DNA of 12,323 nt, from contig CANQRC010000029.1 of the NCBI GenBank assembly GCA_947626155.1, forward strand, positions 1 through 12,323, written 5' to 3'. A program made the translations under genes and the position numbers. Below, one piece after another: positions 1 through 6,771 of the stretch. How positions within the stretch are numbered: position 1 is the first letter of the stretch; the number at the start of each line of letters is the position of its first letter. The notes below the pieces were generated by a model. It ran no database searches, was not told where the DNA came from, and was given only the letters and a program-made list of their open reading frames with translations. This stretch comes from an uncultured Clostridia bacterium. Its GTDB lineage: Bacteria > Bacillota > Clostridia > Christensenellales > UBA1242.

Positions 1-240
1 CAAATCTTGAAGCATCTCAACATCATCTGGGTCAACAACCTCAGGCTTTATTTTCACGCTTTTAACAGTTTTGTTTCCAAGCATGCAAACCTCAACCATT
101 CCGCCGCCAACAGAGGAAGTGTATTCCGTTGCATCAATTTCCTCTCTAATCCTCTTCATTTCTTCCTGCATTTTTTGCGCCTGACGCATAAGCGCTTGCA
201 TATTTCCTCCGCCGAAGCCTCCGCCAAAATTATAACCCAT
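1..240 (-). CDS. ybaB: YbaB/EbfC-family nucleoid-associated protein (3' end beyond window)
   Basis: This is a small DNA-binding protein of the YbaB/EbfC family. These proteins act as dimers on the nucleoid and are commonly encoded just after dnaX and before recR. The first 80 residues are visible; the family is about 100-110 aa, so roughly 20-30 residues lie outside the window. Seen in the sequence: a Gly/Phe-rich start (MGYNFGGGFGGGNM), a charged helix (QKMQEEMKRIREEI, about residues 23-36), then the family core TEYTSSVGGGMVEVCMLGNKTVKSVKI and the acidic stretch PEVVDPDDVEMLQDL. The ATG at 238-240 follows a GGGAG ribosome binding site with an A-rich spacer. The gene lies 146 nt downstream of the dnaX tau stop, in the same direction. 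The dnaX-ybaB order is widely conserved and supports the call. Confidence 0.93.
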   Translation of the reverse strand, partial: MGYNFGGGFGGGNMQALMRQAQKMQEEMKRIREEIDATEYTSSVGGGMVEVCMLGNKTVKSVKIKPEVVDPDDVEMLQDL

Positions 241-386
241 TTTTTATTTTCTCCCTTTAAAAATTATTTTTAATTATTAAAAAATTCATTTTTTATTGTT
301 TTTTTATCATTTTTTTTGAATTTTTTGCAATTTTTTAATATTTTTTTTGTGTTTTTTATTTTTTTAATTATTTTTTTATTTATTTT
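241..386 (-). other. A-rich low-complexity spacer between dnaX and ybaB
   Basis: These 146 nt are almost pure A/T, with many A5-A8 runs in the mRNA sense (T runs on the plus strand). I see no convincing stem-loop, terminator or coding potential. The only clear signal is the ybaB ribosome binding site at its right end in mRNA sense (GGGAG, near 252-257). A TTGCAA hexamer occurs near 325-330 but no good -10 box lies at the right distance, so I do not call a promoter. The stretch may be an unstructured leader that helps ribosome loading on ybaB; that is inference. Confidence 0.5.
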
Positions 387-725
387 TTATTCTTCAATAT
401 CAACTTTTTGCCCAAAGAAATTTTCAAGTTTTTTTATGTCTTTTGCAATTTTTTGTTCGTTGCTTTCAAATTTGATTATTTCAAATTTTAGGTCAAGCCC
501 CTGCCAACGAATTGCCGTTTCAATGTCTTTTCTGCCGTTTTCCAAAACATCAATCAAGAAGTCATCTGACGAGCGTATCACCAAACTGCCATCTTCAATC
601 ACGGCGTTTGTGATGTCTCCGCAAGCAACATGAAGCGCAACTTTTTTATGCTCTTTAAGATAAAGCACAATCTTTCCCCAAACATTGTTTGCCGAAAGTT
701 TTGAAACGTCTTTCTCAATTTTCAG
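387..725 (-). CDS. dnaX: DnaX tau-specific C-terminal domain, read in the -1 frame of dnaX
   Basis: This frame continues the dnaX gene. After a -1 shift at the A9 run it reads without interruption from CTG at 723-725 to TAA at 387-389, adding 112 residues (LKIEKDVSKLSANNVWGKIV and onwards). The shifted product is 479 aa in all. The content fits the DnaX C-terminal part: a VWGKIVLYLKEHKKVALHVA-type stretch, GSLVIRSSDDFLIDVL, then a helical end rich in Lys/Glu. In known bacteria this part of tau contacts the polymerase alpha subunit and the replicative helicase. A GTG at 666-668 could be taken as an independent 93-aa start, but it has no ribosome binding site and the homology-like sequence runs upstream of it through the slip site. 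I therefore treat this as part of dnaX. The alternative is a plain indel in the homopolymer, natural or from sequencing. Confidence 0.8.
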   Translation of the reverse strand: MKIEKDVSKLSANNVWGKIVLYLKEHKKVALHVACGDITNAVIEDGSLVIRSSDDFLIDVLENGRKDIETAIRWQGLDLKFEIIKFESNEQKIAKDIKKLENFFGQKVDIEE

Positions 726-1825
726 TTTTTTTTTGCGTCAAAGCCAAGCATTGCCGAAAGGCAAGTTGTTTCAAGCAAAAGTCTGACTGAAAGCGTGTAT
801 CTCAGTTCGCTCTCCGCGCCGGAGAACACCTGCATATATCTTATCAAATCTTTTTCAGCAAATTTTTCTGCCTGCGCCTTGTAAAGTTCCATGACGTCAT
901 CTGGCAAATTCAAAATTTCTTCACTGTTTTTACAAGATTTGCAAACAAGCAAATTTCTTGAATGTCTTGACAAATCTTTTGCAAAAACTGCCAAATTTTT
1001 GCCCTCTTTTTCAATTTTGTCAATCAGGCTTAAAACTCCGCCAACATCTTTTTCAAGCAGTTTGTCAAAAAAGTTTAGAATAAGTTCGTGGTCAGTTGTG
1101 CCAAGAACGCTGAGCGTCTTTTCTTTTGTTATGTCGCCTTGACAGAATGACGCAATGCTGTCGGCAATTGAAAGGGTGTCTCTCACACTGCCCTCGCCGG
1201 CGCTGGCAATTATCTTCAAACTTTCCTCGTCATATTTTATGCCCTCTTTGTCGAAGACCTTTGCAAGGTGTTTCATTAAAAGGTCAACCGGCACAAGCCT
1301 AAAATCAAATCTCACGCAGCGCGAAAGAATTGTTTGAGGAAGTTTGTGAACTTCGGTGGTTGCCAAAATGAAAATAACATAAGAAGGCGGTTCTTCCAAG
1401 GTTTTTAAGAGGGCGTTGAAGGCGCTGTCAGAAAGCATATGAACTTCGTCCACTATATAGACCTTATATTTTGCCCCAACAGGCATAAATTTCACTTTTT
1501 CTCTAATCTGCCTTATGTCGTCAACCTTGTTGTTTGAAGCGGCGTCAATTTCAATGATGTTTATGTCATTTTCTTGCTCAAGCCTCTTGCAATTTTCACA
1601 CTCGCCGCACGCAGAGCCACGAATTGGCGAAAGGCAATTGACAGACTTTGCAAAAATTTTTGCCACACTTGTTTTTCCCGTTCCTCGAGTTCCCGTGAAA
1701 AGATATGCGTGCCCAATCTGCCCGCTTGTAATTTGATTTTGCAGCGTTTTTGTGATGTGGTCTTGTCCAATAACATCCTCAAAGCGCTTTGGCCTATATT
1801 TTCTGTAAAGTGCAATATGTTCCAT
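722..1825 (-). CDS. dnaX: DNA polymerase III subunit gamma/tau (gamma-length product)
   Basis: This is the ATPase subunit of the DNA polymerase III clamp loader, which loads the sliding clamp at primed sites. The zero-frame product is 367 aa. Motifs in order: RYRP-type start (YRKYRPKRFEDVIGQ, about 7-21), Walker A GTRGTGKT (45-52), a zinc site with Cys64, Cys73, Cys76 and Cys79, Walker B VYIVDEVH (122-129), sensor 1 ATTE (155-158), the SRC arginine-finger motif (168-170) and sensor 2 EGSVRDTLS (211-219, Arg215). Clamp-loader lid and collar regions follow. ATG at 1823-1825 has AGGAG five bases upstream, overlapping the tpiA stop codon (TAG), so the two are tightly linked. The frame ends in KKN-TGA at the slippery A9 run, giving a gamma-like short form. 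Tau needs the frame at 387-725. Confidence 0.97.
   Translation of the reverse strand: MEHIALYRKYRPKRFEDVIGQDHITKTLQNQITSGQIGHAYLFTGTRGTGKTSVAKIFAKSVNCLSPIRGSACGECENCKRLEQENDINIIEIDAASNNKVDDIRQIREKVKFMPVGAKYKVYIVDEVHMLSDSAFNALLKTLEEPPSYVIFILATTEVHKLPQTILSRCVRFDFRLVPVDLLMKHLAKVFDKEGIKYDEESLKIIASAGEGSVRDTLSIADSIASFCQGDITKEKTLSVLGTTDHELILNFFDKLLEKDVGGVLSLIDKIEKEGKNLAVFAKDLSRHSRNLLVCKSCKNSEEILNLPDDVMELYKAQAEKFAEKDLIRYMQVFSGAESELRYTLSVRLLLETTCLSAMLGFDAKKN
725..731 (-). promoter_or_regulatory. dnaX slippery heptamer A AAA AAC within a nine-A run
   Basis: In the mRNA sense dnaX reads GCA AAA AAA AAC TGA. Positions 731-725 are A AAA AAC in the correct phase for -1 ribosomal slippage, and the A run covers 726-734. 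TGA (722-724) follows directly, and the -1 frame is open for 112 codons. This resembles known dnaX programmes: A AAA AAG ribosomal slippage in Escherichia coli, and slippage on a nine-A run in Thermus. I see no clear upstream Shine-Dalgarno stimulator. A small hairpin CAAAC-AAT-GTTTG lies about 40 nt downstream, farther than a usual stimulator. Ribosomal and transcriptional slippage cannot be told apart from sequence. Confidence 0.72.
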
Positions 1826-1833
1826 CCGTTCTC

Positions 1834-2598
1834 CTAGTAGTTCTCTTTGGCAATTATTGCAAAGTTGTCAACGTCAAGGCACGCCCCGCCAATGATTGCT
1901 CCGTCAACAGCCTCATTGCCCAAAATCCTTTTGTAATTGCCCAAATTCACGCTTCCGCCATACAAAACATTGATGTTTTGGCTTGCTTTTTTTGAATATT
2001 GCGCCTCAATTTCTTTTCTAATAACATCAACCATTCTGTTGATTTCTTTTGTGGTGATGTCCTTTGTTTTTTCGTCTCGGTTTGTGCTTATTGCCCAAAC
2101 AGGTTCATAAGCAATAATCACGCTTTCAAGTTCGTTTTCATAAATGCCTTTAAGGTCGTCATCAATTTGTTTTCTAACAAAAGCGGCCTCTTGTTTTGCT
2201 GTCCTCGTCTGCAAATTTTCGCCCACACAAAGCACAACTTTCAGCCCGTTTGCAAGCGCAGTTTTAATTTTTCTGTTTATAAGTTTGTCAGTCTCTTTAA
2301 ACTTGTTTCTTCTGTCGGAATGCCCCAAAATAACATAAGTTGCGCCAGCATCCTTAATCATTTTTGCGGAAATTTCGCCCGTGTAAGCGCCGCTTTCGGC
2401 ATCAAAGATGTTTTGTGCGCCAAAAAAGATTTTGCTGCCCGTTAAAAACTCTTTCGCCGTGGTTAGATGTGTGTAAGGAGGACAAACCACAACAGTGTTT
2501 TTTGTGCCTTTTGTTTTTGTGGCAAGCGACATTGCATAAGTTTTAAATTCGCTCACCGTAGAATTCATCTTAAAGTTTCCAACAATGATTTTCTTCAT
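1834..2598 (-). CDS. tpiA: Triosephosphate isomerase (variant active site)
   Basis: This cytoplasmic glycolytic enzyme interconverts dihydroxyacetone phosphate and glyceraldehyde 3-phosphate. The product is 254 aa, normal for the family. Seen: substrate-binding GNFKMN (7-12, Asn8 and Lys10), catalytic His93 in GHSDRR (92-97), catalytic Glu165 in AYEPVWAI (163-170), phosphate-binding YGGSVN (213-218) and GAIIGGACLD (233-242). Two things are odd. The near-invariant GHSERR reads GHSDRR, so Glu is replaced by Asp95. The flexible lid loop, normally GTGKTA or similar after PVWAI, reads STNRDEKTKDITTKEI, which is longer and lacks the glycines. Both codon stretches were checked on the DNA and the frame is intact. 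The start has a strong AAGGAGG site. It lies 36 nt after pgk and 8 nt before dnaX. Confidence 0.95.
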   Translation of the reverse strand: MKKIIVGNFKMNSTVSEFKTYAMSLATKTKGTKNTVVVCPPYTHLTTAKEFLTGSKIFFGAQNIFDAESGAYTGEISAKMIKDAGATYVILGHSDRRNKFKETDKLINRKIKTALANGLKVVLCVGENLQTRTAKQEAAFVRKQIDDDLKGIYENELESVIIAYEPVWAISTNRDEKTKDITTKEINRMVDVIRKEIEAQYSKKASQNINVLYGGSVNLGNYKRILGNEAVDGAIIGGACLDVDNFAIIAKENY

Positions 2599-2634
2599 AT
2601 CTCCCTCCTTTATGTTAAGTCATATTCCTCTTTT

Positions 2635-3801
2635 TTAAAGTGTGTCAATAACTTCAACCCCAGGCAAAACTTTTCCTTCCATAAGTTTTAGACTTGCGCC
2701 GCCGCCGGTTGAAAGGTGGTTGATTTTGTCTGCCACGCCGCACTCATTTATTGCGCTGACGCTGTCTCCGCCGCCAACAATTGTGTAGGCGCCGCTTTTT
2801 GCCACAGCCCTCGCAATTTTCATTGTGCCCTTTTTAAATCTGTCGTCCTCATATTTTCCAAGAGGCCCGTTCCAAACAATTTGTTTGGCGTTTTTGATTT
2901 CTTGCGCAAACATTCTTATTGTATTATTGCCAATATCAAGGGCAGTCATTCCATTCCCTATTTTGGAAGTTCTCACAACCCTTTCGTTTTCAGTCAGGCA
3001 AACGTGGTCAATAGGAAGCAAAATTTTAATTCCCTTGTTTTGGGCTTCAAACAAAATCTTTTTGGCATTTTCAATTTGGTCGGCAGACATAATGCTGTCG
3101 CCAATATTTTCGCCCTGGGCTTTTAGGAAGGTGTAAGCCATTCCGCCGCCAATTATGATTGTGTCCGCCTTGTCCATAACGTTGTTAATAAGGTTCAATT
3201 TGTCAGCAACTTTTGCTCCGCCAAAGATTGCCACAAAAGGATGTGCTGGCTTTTCAAACGCCTTATTGAACACCTGAATTTCTTTTTCAATCAAGAAGCC
3301 AATTGCGTTTGGAAGTTTTAGCGCAACGCCATAGTTTGAGGCGTGTTTTCTGTGTGCGACGCCAAATGCGTCATCAACATAAAAATCGGCAAGCGAGGCA
3401 AGTTCTTTCACAAAAGCAGGGTCGTTTTTCTCTTCGCCGGCATGGAAACGCAGGTTTTCAAGCACCAAGATTTCGCCGTTTTTCATGTTTTTAATGGCAG
3501 TTTTAACCTCGTCGCCAATTGTCTTGTTGCAAAATTTGACCTTATTTGGAAAATATTTCATAAGCACAACGGCAACAGGGAACAAGGACAAAAATTTGTC
3601 ATATCCCTTTGGGCGGCCAAGGTGAGAGCAGACAATAAGCTTTGCTCCCTGTTTTTGCAGGTATTGTATTGTTGGAATGGCGGCAACAATCCTGGTGTCA
3701 TCCAAAATGTCGCCCCAGTTGTCTAGTGGCACATTGAAATCACACCTTAAAAGAATTCTTTCGCCCTTAATATTTTTTAAATCTCTTATCGTCCTTTTCA
3801 T
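2635..3801 (-). CDS. pgk: Phosphoglycerate kinase
   Basis: This glycolytic kinase transfers phosphate from 1,3-bisphosphoglycerate to ADP in the cytoplasm. At 388 aa it has the usual two-lobed length. N-terminal substrate-binding motifs: RCDFNVPLD (19-27), SHLGRPKG (59-66), LENLRFH (114-120) and DDAFGVAHR (143-151). Nucleotide-binding lobe: GGAKVADKL (194-202), IIGGGMAYTFLKAQG (217-230), WNGPLGKYE (310-318), GGGDSVSAI (343-351) and STGGGASL (364-371). The ATG at 3799-3801 has AGGTG about six bases upstream. It is followed by tpiA, a common pairing in Bacillota glycolytic operons, but gap, gpmI and eno are not here. The 58-nt gap after dus holds a possible extra promoter. Confidence 0.97.
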   Translation of the reverse strand: MKRTIRDLKNIKGERILLRCDFNVPLDNWGDILDDTRIVAAIPTIQYLQKQGAKLIVCSHLGRPKGYDKFLSLFPVAVVLMKYFPNKVKFCNKTIGDEVKTAIKNMKNGEILVLENLRFHAGEEKNDPAFVKELASLADFYVDDAFGVAHRKHASNYGVALKLPNAIGFLIEKEIQVFNKAFEKPAHPFVAIFGGAKVADKLNLINNVMDKADTIIIGGGMAYTFLKAQGENIGDSIMSADQIENAKKILFEAQNKGIKILLPIDHVCLTENERVVRTSKIGNGMTALDIGNNTIRMFAQEIKNAKQIVWNGPLGKYEDDRFKKGTMKIARAVAKSGAYTIVGGGDSVSAINECGVADKINHLSTGGGASLKLMEGKVLPGVEVIDTL

Positions 3802-3835
3802 AATTCACCTGCCTCTTTCCCTATTAGTTTACACC

Positions 3836-3864
3836 ATTTTAGATTATAAAGCAAATTTTTTAAA
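3836..3864 (-). promoter_or_regulatory. Possible internal promoter for pgk-tpiA-dnaX
   Basis: In the dus-pgk gap the minus strand carries TTTAAA (3859-3864), a 17-nt spacer, and TAAAAT (3836-3841). A perfect TATAAT also sits at 3843-3848 but has no good -35 partner. A start here would give a leader of about 30 nt before pgk. The -35 match is weak and the region is AT-rich, so chance is possible. Confidence 0.33.
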
Positions 3865-4768
3865 CAAAAAACGCTTTTAAAATTGCAAGGGCGTCGTCAA
3901 TGTCCTCGCACATAGCAATTTTTTGCCTAACTGCGCTTGCAAGCGGCAAATCTTTTGCATACCAAAGAAGATGTTTTCTGATGTAAAGTTTCAGCCAGCC
4001 CTCTTCAAAATGTTCCCTAAGAAGAGATATGTGGCGCTCAATTGCCTCAAAATGAGTCATTTTTTGTGGAAGATTTTTAAGTTCGCTAAATAGCCACGGC
4101 CTGCCAAGCGCACCTCGCCCAATCATCACGCCGTCAACGCCCGTCTTTTTCATTTCAGCAAGGCTTTTTTCGTCCGTCACATCCCCGTTTCCTATCACGG
4201 GAATGGAAAGTTTTGCCTTCAAAGTAGCAATGGCCTCATAATCCGCCTTTCCGCTGTAACCCTGCTCCACCGTTCGCGCATGAAAGGTCACAAAGTCAGC
4301 GCCGGCGTCCTGACACATCCTGCCAAAATCCAAAAAGTTTTCCTGCTTATTGCCCTTTCTAAATTTCACCGAAACAGGCTTGTTTGTGGCACTTTTTACA
4401 CTTTCAATAATCTTGCTTGCAAGGCTTGGCTTGTCCATAAGCGCCGCGCCCTCGCCATTTTTTATTATCTTTGGCGCAGGGCAGCCCATGTTGATGTCAA
4501 AACTGTCAAATTTTGAGAGCATTTCATTTGTGACAGCGCGCTTAAAATATTCCTCTTCGTGGCCAAAAATTTGCGCAATCTTAAACTTTTCTTCCGGCGT
4601 GGTCAAAGTCATAAATTCCGTCTTTTTTGGATTGTATGCCATTGCCCTAACCGACAACATCTCCGTAACAGTTGCGTCCGCGCCAAAAGAGGAGCAAACC
4701 GCCCTAAATCCCACATCCGTCACGCCCGCCATTGGCGCTAAAATCAAAGGAAAGTCTTGTTTTTTCAT
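3860..4768 (-). CDS. dus: tRNA-dihydrouridine synthase (Dus family, DusB-like)
   Basis: This FMN-dependent enzyme reduces specific uridines in tRNA to dihydrouridine using NADPH. The product is 302 aa. Seen: the FMN-binding start LAPMAGVTD (10-18), QIFGH (67-71), DINMGCPAPKI (91-101) with the catalytic Cys96, the KNGEGAALM stretch (103-111), VKFRKG (134-139), FHART (162-166) followed by QGYSGKADY, IGNGDV (192-197) and GRGALGRPW (217-225). The C-terminal helical tRNA-binding domain covers about 240-302. The combination of GCPAPK and GEGAALM is nearest to the DusB group, but the subgroup is not certain. The ATG overlaps the stop of the upstream gene as ATGA (4765-4768), which suggests translational coupling. 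The job is unrelated to its neighbours; shared transcription is probably for growth-rate control. Confidence 0.94.
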   Translation of the reverse strand: MKKQDFPLILAPMAGVTDVGFRAVCSSFGADATVTEMLSVRAMAYNPKKTEFMTLTTPEEKFKIAQIFGHEEEYFKRAVTNEMLSKFDSFDINMGCPAPKIIKNGEGAALMDKPSLASKIIESVKSATNKPVSVKFRKGNKQENFLDFGRMCQDAGADFVTFHARTVEQGYSGKADYEAIATLKAKLSIPVIGNGDVTDEKSLAEMKKTGVDGVMIGRGALGRPWLFSELKNLPQKMTHFEAIERHISLLREHFEEGWLKLYIRKHLLWYAKDLPLASAVRQKIAMCEDIDDALAILKAFFV

Positions 4769-6687
4769 CCCACCAACTCCTCAAAAGTAAATCCGTCTTG
4801 CACTTTGCAAATGTTCATGTCTCGCTCCTTTGCCGGCAACAAATCAGTCTTAAATCTGTCGCCAACCACAAGAATTTGCTCTGGGCTAAGGTTTTCTGCA
4901 AGCATAATTTTTTCATAAAACTGCCCCTTGTCTTTTTCTCCTGCGTCACTGTAATAAATTTGTTTAAAAATTGAAAGGTCAATTCCATACATCTGTGCGC
5001 GCTCCTCAATTTCCTCCATTGACGAATTGGAAACAATGTAAAGCGCTCCCAAATTTTCGCATTTTTTAAGCTCTTTCATCAAAACGCCTTTGCCCGCTTT
5101 TGCCTCCGGCTGAACCTCAAGGCCGCGCCTGAAATTTGTCCAACTTTCAATAGAGCCCTCATAGTCAAGCAAAATTTGTTTTATGTGCCTGTAACATTCC
5201 TCGCCCTTTCTGCCGCATCCATACTTTTTCAGAATAGCCTTTCTTTCCGCCTCGGTTTTATATGAAAAATGTTCGTTAAAAAAGTTTAGCGCAAGGTCGC
5301 TCCAATTATCAATTTCAACCCCATAATAAAGCGTGTCGTCAAAGTCAAAAATGAAGCATCTCACCTTGTTTTTCAAAAGATTTGGGTCTTCATTTATGTT
5401 TGCAATCCACCTCTTTCGCTTGTAAATCAAAATTTCAAACGGCAGGCTCACAATATCGGGCAGCGCAATTATGAAATAGGAAAGATAGATGTTGTCCGGC
5501 AAAAATCTTGCAACAAAACAGAAAATCACATAGGAGAGCGTTTCACAAATTTCAATCACAAGGTGAACAGTTGTTTTGCCGCCAAGCCTTAGCATATATG
5601 AAGAGAAATTCCAAGTGACAAATCTGAAAAATGTCATAGCAACATAACATGGCAGAACCGTGAACATAAGAGAGAAATACGCCTTATTAACGCCAAGGGC
5701 AATTGGATAAATTAAAATCATGCTTGAGGCGGCAAACATTGCCCAAATGACCACGGATGCCCAAATTGATTTTTTTGCATGGAAAAGCGCCTTGTCGAAC
5801 TGATTTCTTCCCAAACAGCGCGAAATTTTTATGCACGTTATATTCACAAAGGCATAGTAGAAGCCGTTGAACAGGTCAAGCACGCTTTCAAGATAGGAAT
5901 AAGTGTTAAGCATTGCATCTGACATCCTTAAAAGCAAAACGCTTGTGGCAAAATATCCAACTTGCCACACAAATTCAGTTGCAAGATTAACCAAAATAAG
6001 TTTCCATTGAGAGGAGGTTAGTTTTAGGCTTTGAAAGCGGAGAAGGTTAATTTTTATTGTCTTGTTTTTGTAGAGCGCCAGCAGAGCGACCACAATTGTC
6101 AGTGCCACGGCAAGAATATATACGGCGGCGATGTAATTAAGATAATAAATTCCGCTGAAATACAAAATCACAAAGCCAAGCACAACCAAAATGTAGGCAA
6201 GACAATCACTGAAAAATTGGAGGCGATAAATTTGAAGTTGTTTCAAGATTTCAAGCAAATATTCCTTTATGCCACACAAGAAAAAGTCAACGCACATCAA
6301 ATAATAAAATGTGTAGTCCTGTGGAATAAAGCCCGTGACGCCCTCCATGATAAATCTTGGGCAAGCCACCAGAAAAACGGTGAAGAGGAACATAAAAATT
6401 ATGTTTAATTCCGAGCCAATTCTAACATATTTTTTCACGCGATATTGCGAACTTATGCTTTGGTTCACCAAAATTCCAATTGCCTCGGCAATTCCAAAAG
6501 AGATCAGCCCCGAAAAACAGTTTATTGCAAGCACGGCGTTTAAATAGGTAAGTTCCCTCACCTGCAAAAGGTTTGACAAAATTGAAATTATGCTCATCAA
6601 AACTGCCGCACCAAGATATTTCAGAAGCAAATATTTTGCTTCCTTAAATGTTGTTATAAAATATTTCCAAAAGCCAGTCTTTTTCAC
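4765..6687 (-). CDS. MATE/MOP flippase-like membrane protein fused to a C-terminal HAD hydrolase
   Basis: This 640-aa protein has two parts. Residues about 20-425 hold roughly twelve hydrophobic segments (for example 24-42, 49-76, 93-115, 160-206, 229-254, 305-330, 338-358, 376-424) in a layout like MATE or polysaccharide-flippase (MOP superfamily) transporters. After a basic linker (YKRKR, 422-426), residues 444-640 form a HAD-type hydrolase: motif I FDFDDT (447-452, nucleophile Asp448 and acid Asp450), motif II IVSNSS (551-556), a motif III lysine probably Lys587, and motif IV VVGDRFKTD (607-615). Family knowledge suggests Mg-dependent phosphatase activity facing the cytoplasm; the substrate is unknown. 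The start is GTG at 6685-6687. An in-frame TAA lies 10 nt upstream, so no earlier start exists. There is no ribosome binding site and the predicted transcript begins near the GTG. An internal ATG at codon 31 would cut the first membrane segment. Confidence 0.85.
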   Translation of the reverse strand: MKKTGFWKYFITTFKEAKYLLLKYLGAAVLMSIISILSNLLQVRELTYLNAVLAINCFSGLISFGIAEAIGILVNQSISSQYRVKKYVRIGSELNIIFMFLFTVFLVACPRFIMEGVTGFIPQDYTFYYLMCVDFFLCGIKEYLLEILKQLQIYRLQFFSDCLAYILVVLGFVILYFSGIYYLNYIAAVYILAVALTIVVALLALYKNKTIKINLLRFQSLKLTSSQWKLILVNLATEFVWQVGYFATSVLLLRMSDAMLNTYSYLESVLDLFNGFYYAFVNITCIKISRCLGRNQFDKALFHAKKSIWASVVIWAMFAASSMILIYPIALGVNKAYFSLMFTVLPCYVAMTFFRFVTWNFSSYMLRLGGKTTVHLVIEICETLSYVIFCFVARFLPDNIYLSYFIIALPDIVSLPFEILIYKRKRWIANINEDPNLLKNKVRCFIFDFDDTLYYGVEIDNWSDLALNFFNEHFSYKTEAERKAILKKYGCGRKGEECYRHIKQILLDYEGSIESWTNFRRGLEVQPEAKAGKGVLMKELKKCENLGALYIVSNSSMEEIEERAQMYGIDLSIFKQIYYSDAGEKDKGQFYEKIMLAENLSPEQILVVGDRFKTDLLPAKERDMNICKVQDGFTFEELVG

Positions 6688-6693
6688 AATTTG

Positions 6694-6721
6694 ATTTTAG
6701 CACAAACAAAAAAAGTTTCAA
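6694..6721 (-). promoter_or_regulatory. Sigma-A-like promoter for the flippase-HAD/dus/pgk/tpiA/dnaX operon
   Basis: The minus strand shows TTGAAA (6716-6721), a 16-nt spacer and TAAAAT (6694-6699), with TG one base before the -10 box (extended -10). It lies just downstream of the mscS terminator, as expected for a new transcription unit. The -10 box ends only six bases before the GTG start codon, so the transcript would begin at or within a base or two of GTG and be leaderless. Confidence 0.65.
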
Positions 6722-6736
6722 AGTCTTTAAGCGGTC

Positions 6737-6765
6737 AAAACAAAAAAGCACACTTTTTGGTGTGC
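6737..6765 (-). terminator. Rho-independent terminator after mscS
   Basis: In the minus sense GCACAC (6765-6760), a six-base loop and GTGTGC (6753-6748) form a perfect 6-bp stem followed by TTTTTTGTTTT. It begins seven bases after the mscS stop codon and precedes the promoter of the next operon. The plus strand also has a T-rich run after the stem, so it could act both ways, but no plus-strand gene reaches it. Confidence 0.82.
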
Positions 6766-6771
6766 ATTTTT

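Noticed and set aside
316..633. Plus-strand open frame of 105 codons rich in Phe and Ile.
   Set aside because: It lies on the T-rich spacer and the antisense of the tau domain; composition explains the hydrophobic translation, and there is no ribosome site.
387..668. A separate 93-aa gene starting at GTG 666-668.
   Set aside because: The frame is open back to the dnaX slip site, matches the expected tau domain, and the GTG has no ribosome binding site.
1826..1833. Signal recognition particle RNA or tRNA next to dnaX, as often found in Bacillota.
   Set aside because: Only eight bases separate tpiA and dnaX, and no such RNA sequence is seen elsewhere in the window.
1999..2445. Plus-strand open frame of 148 codons opposite tpiA.
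   Set aside because: It is the antisense of a clearly conserved gene, with no ribosome site and no recognisable domain.
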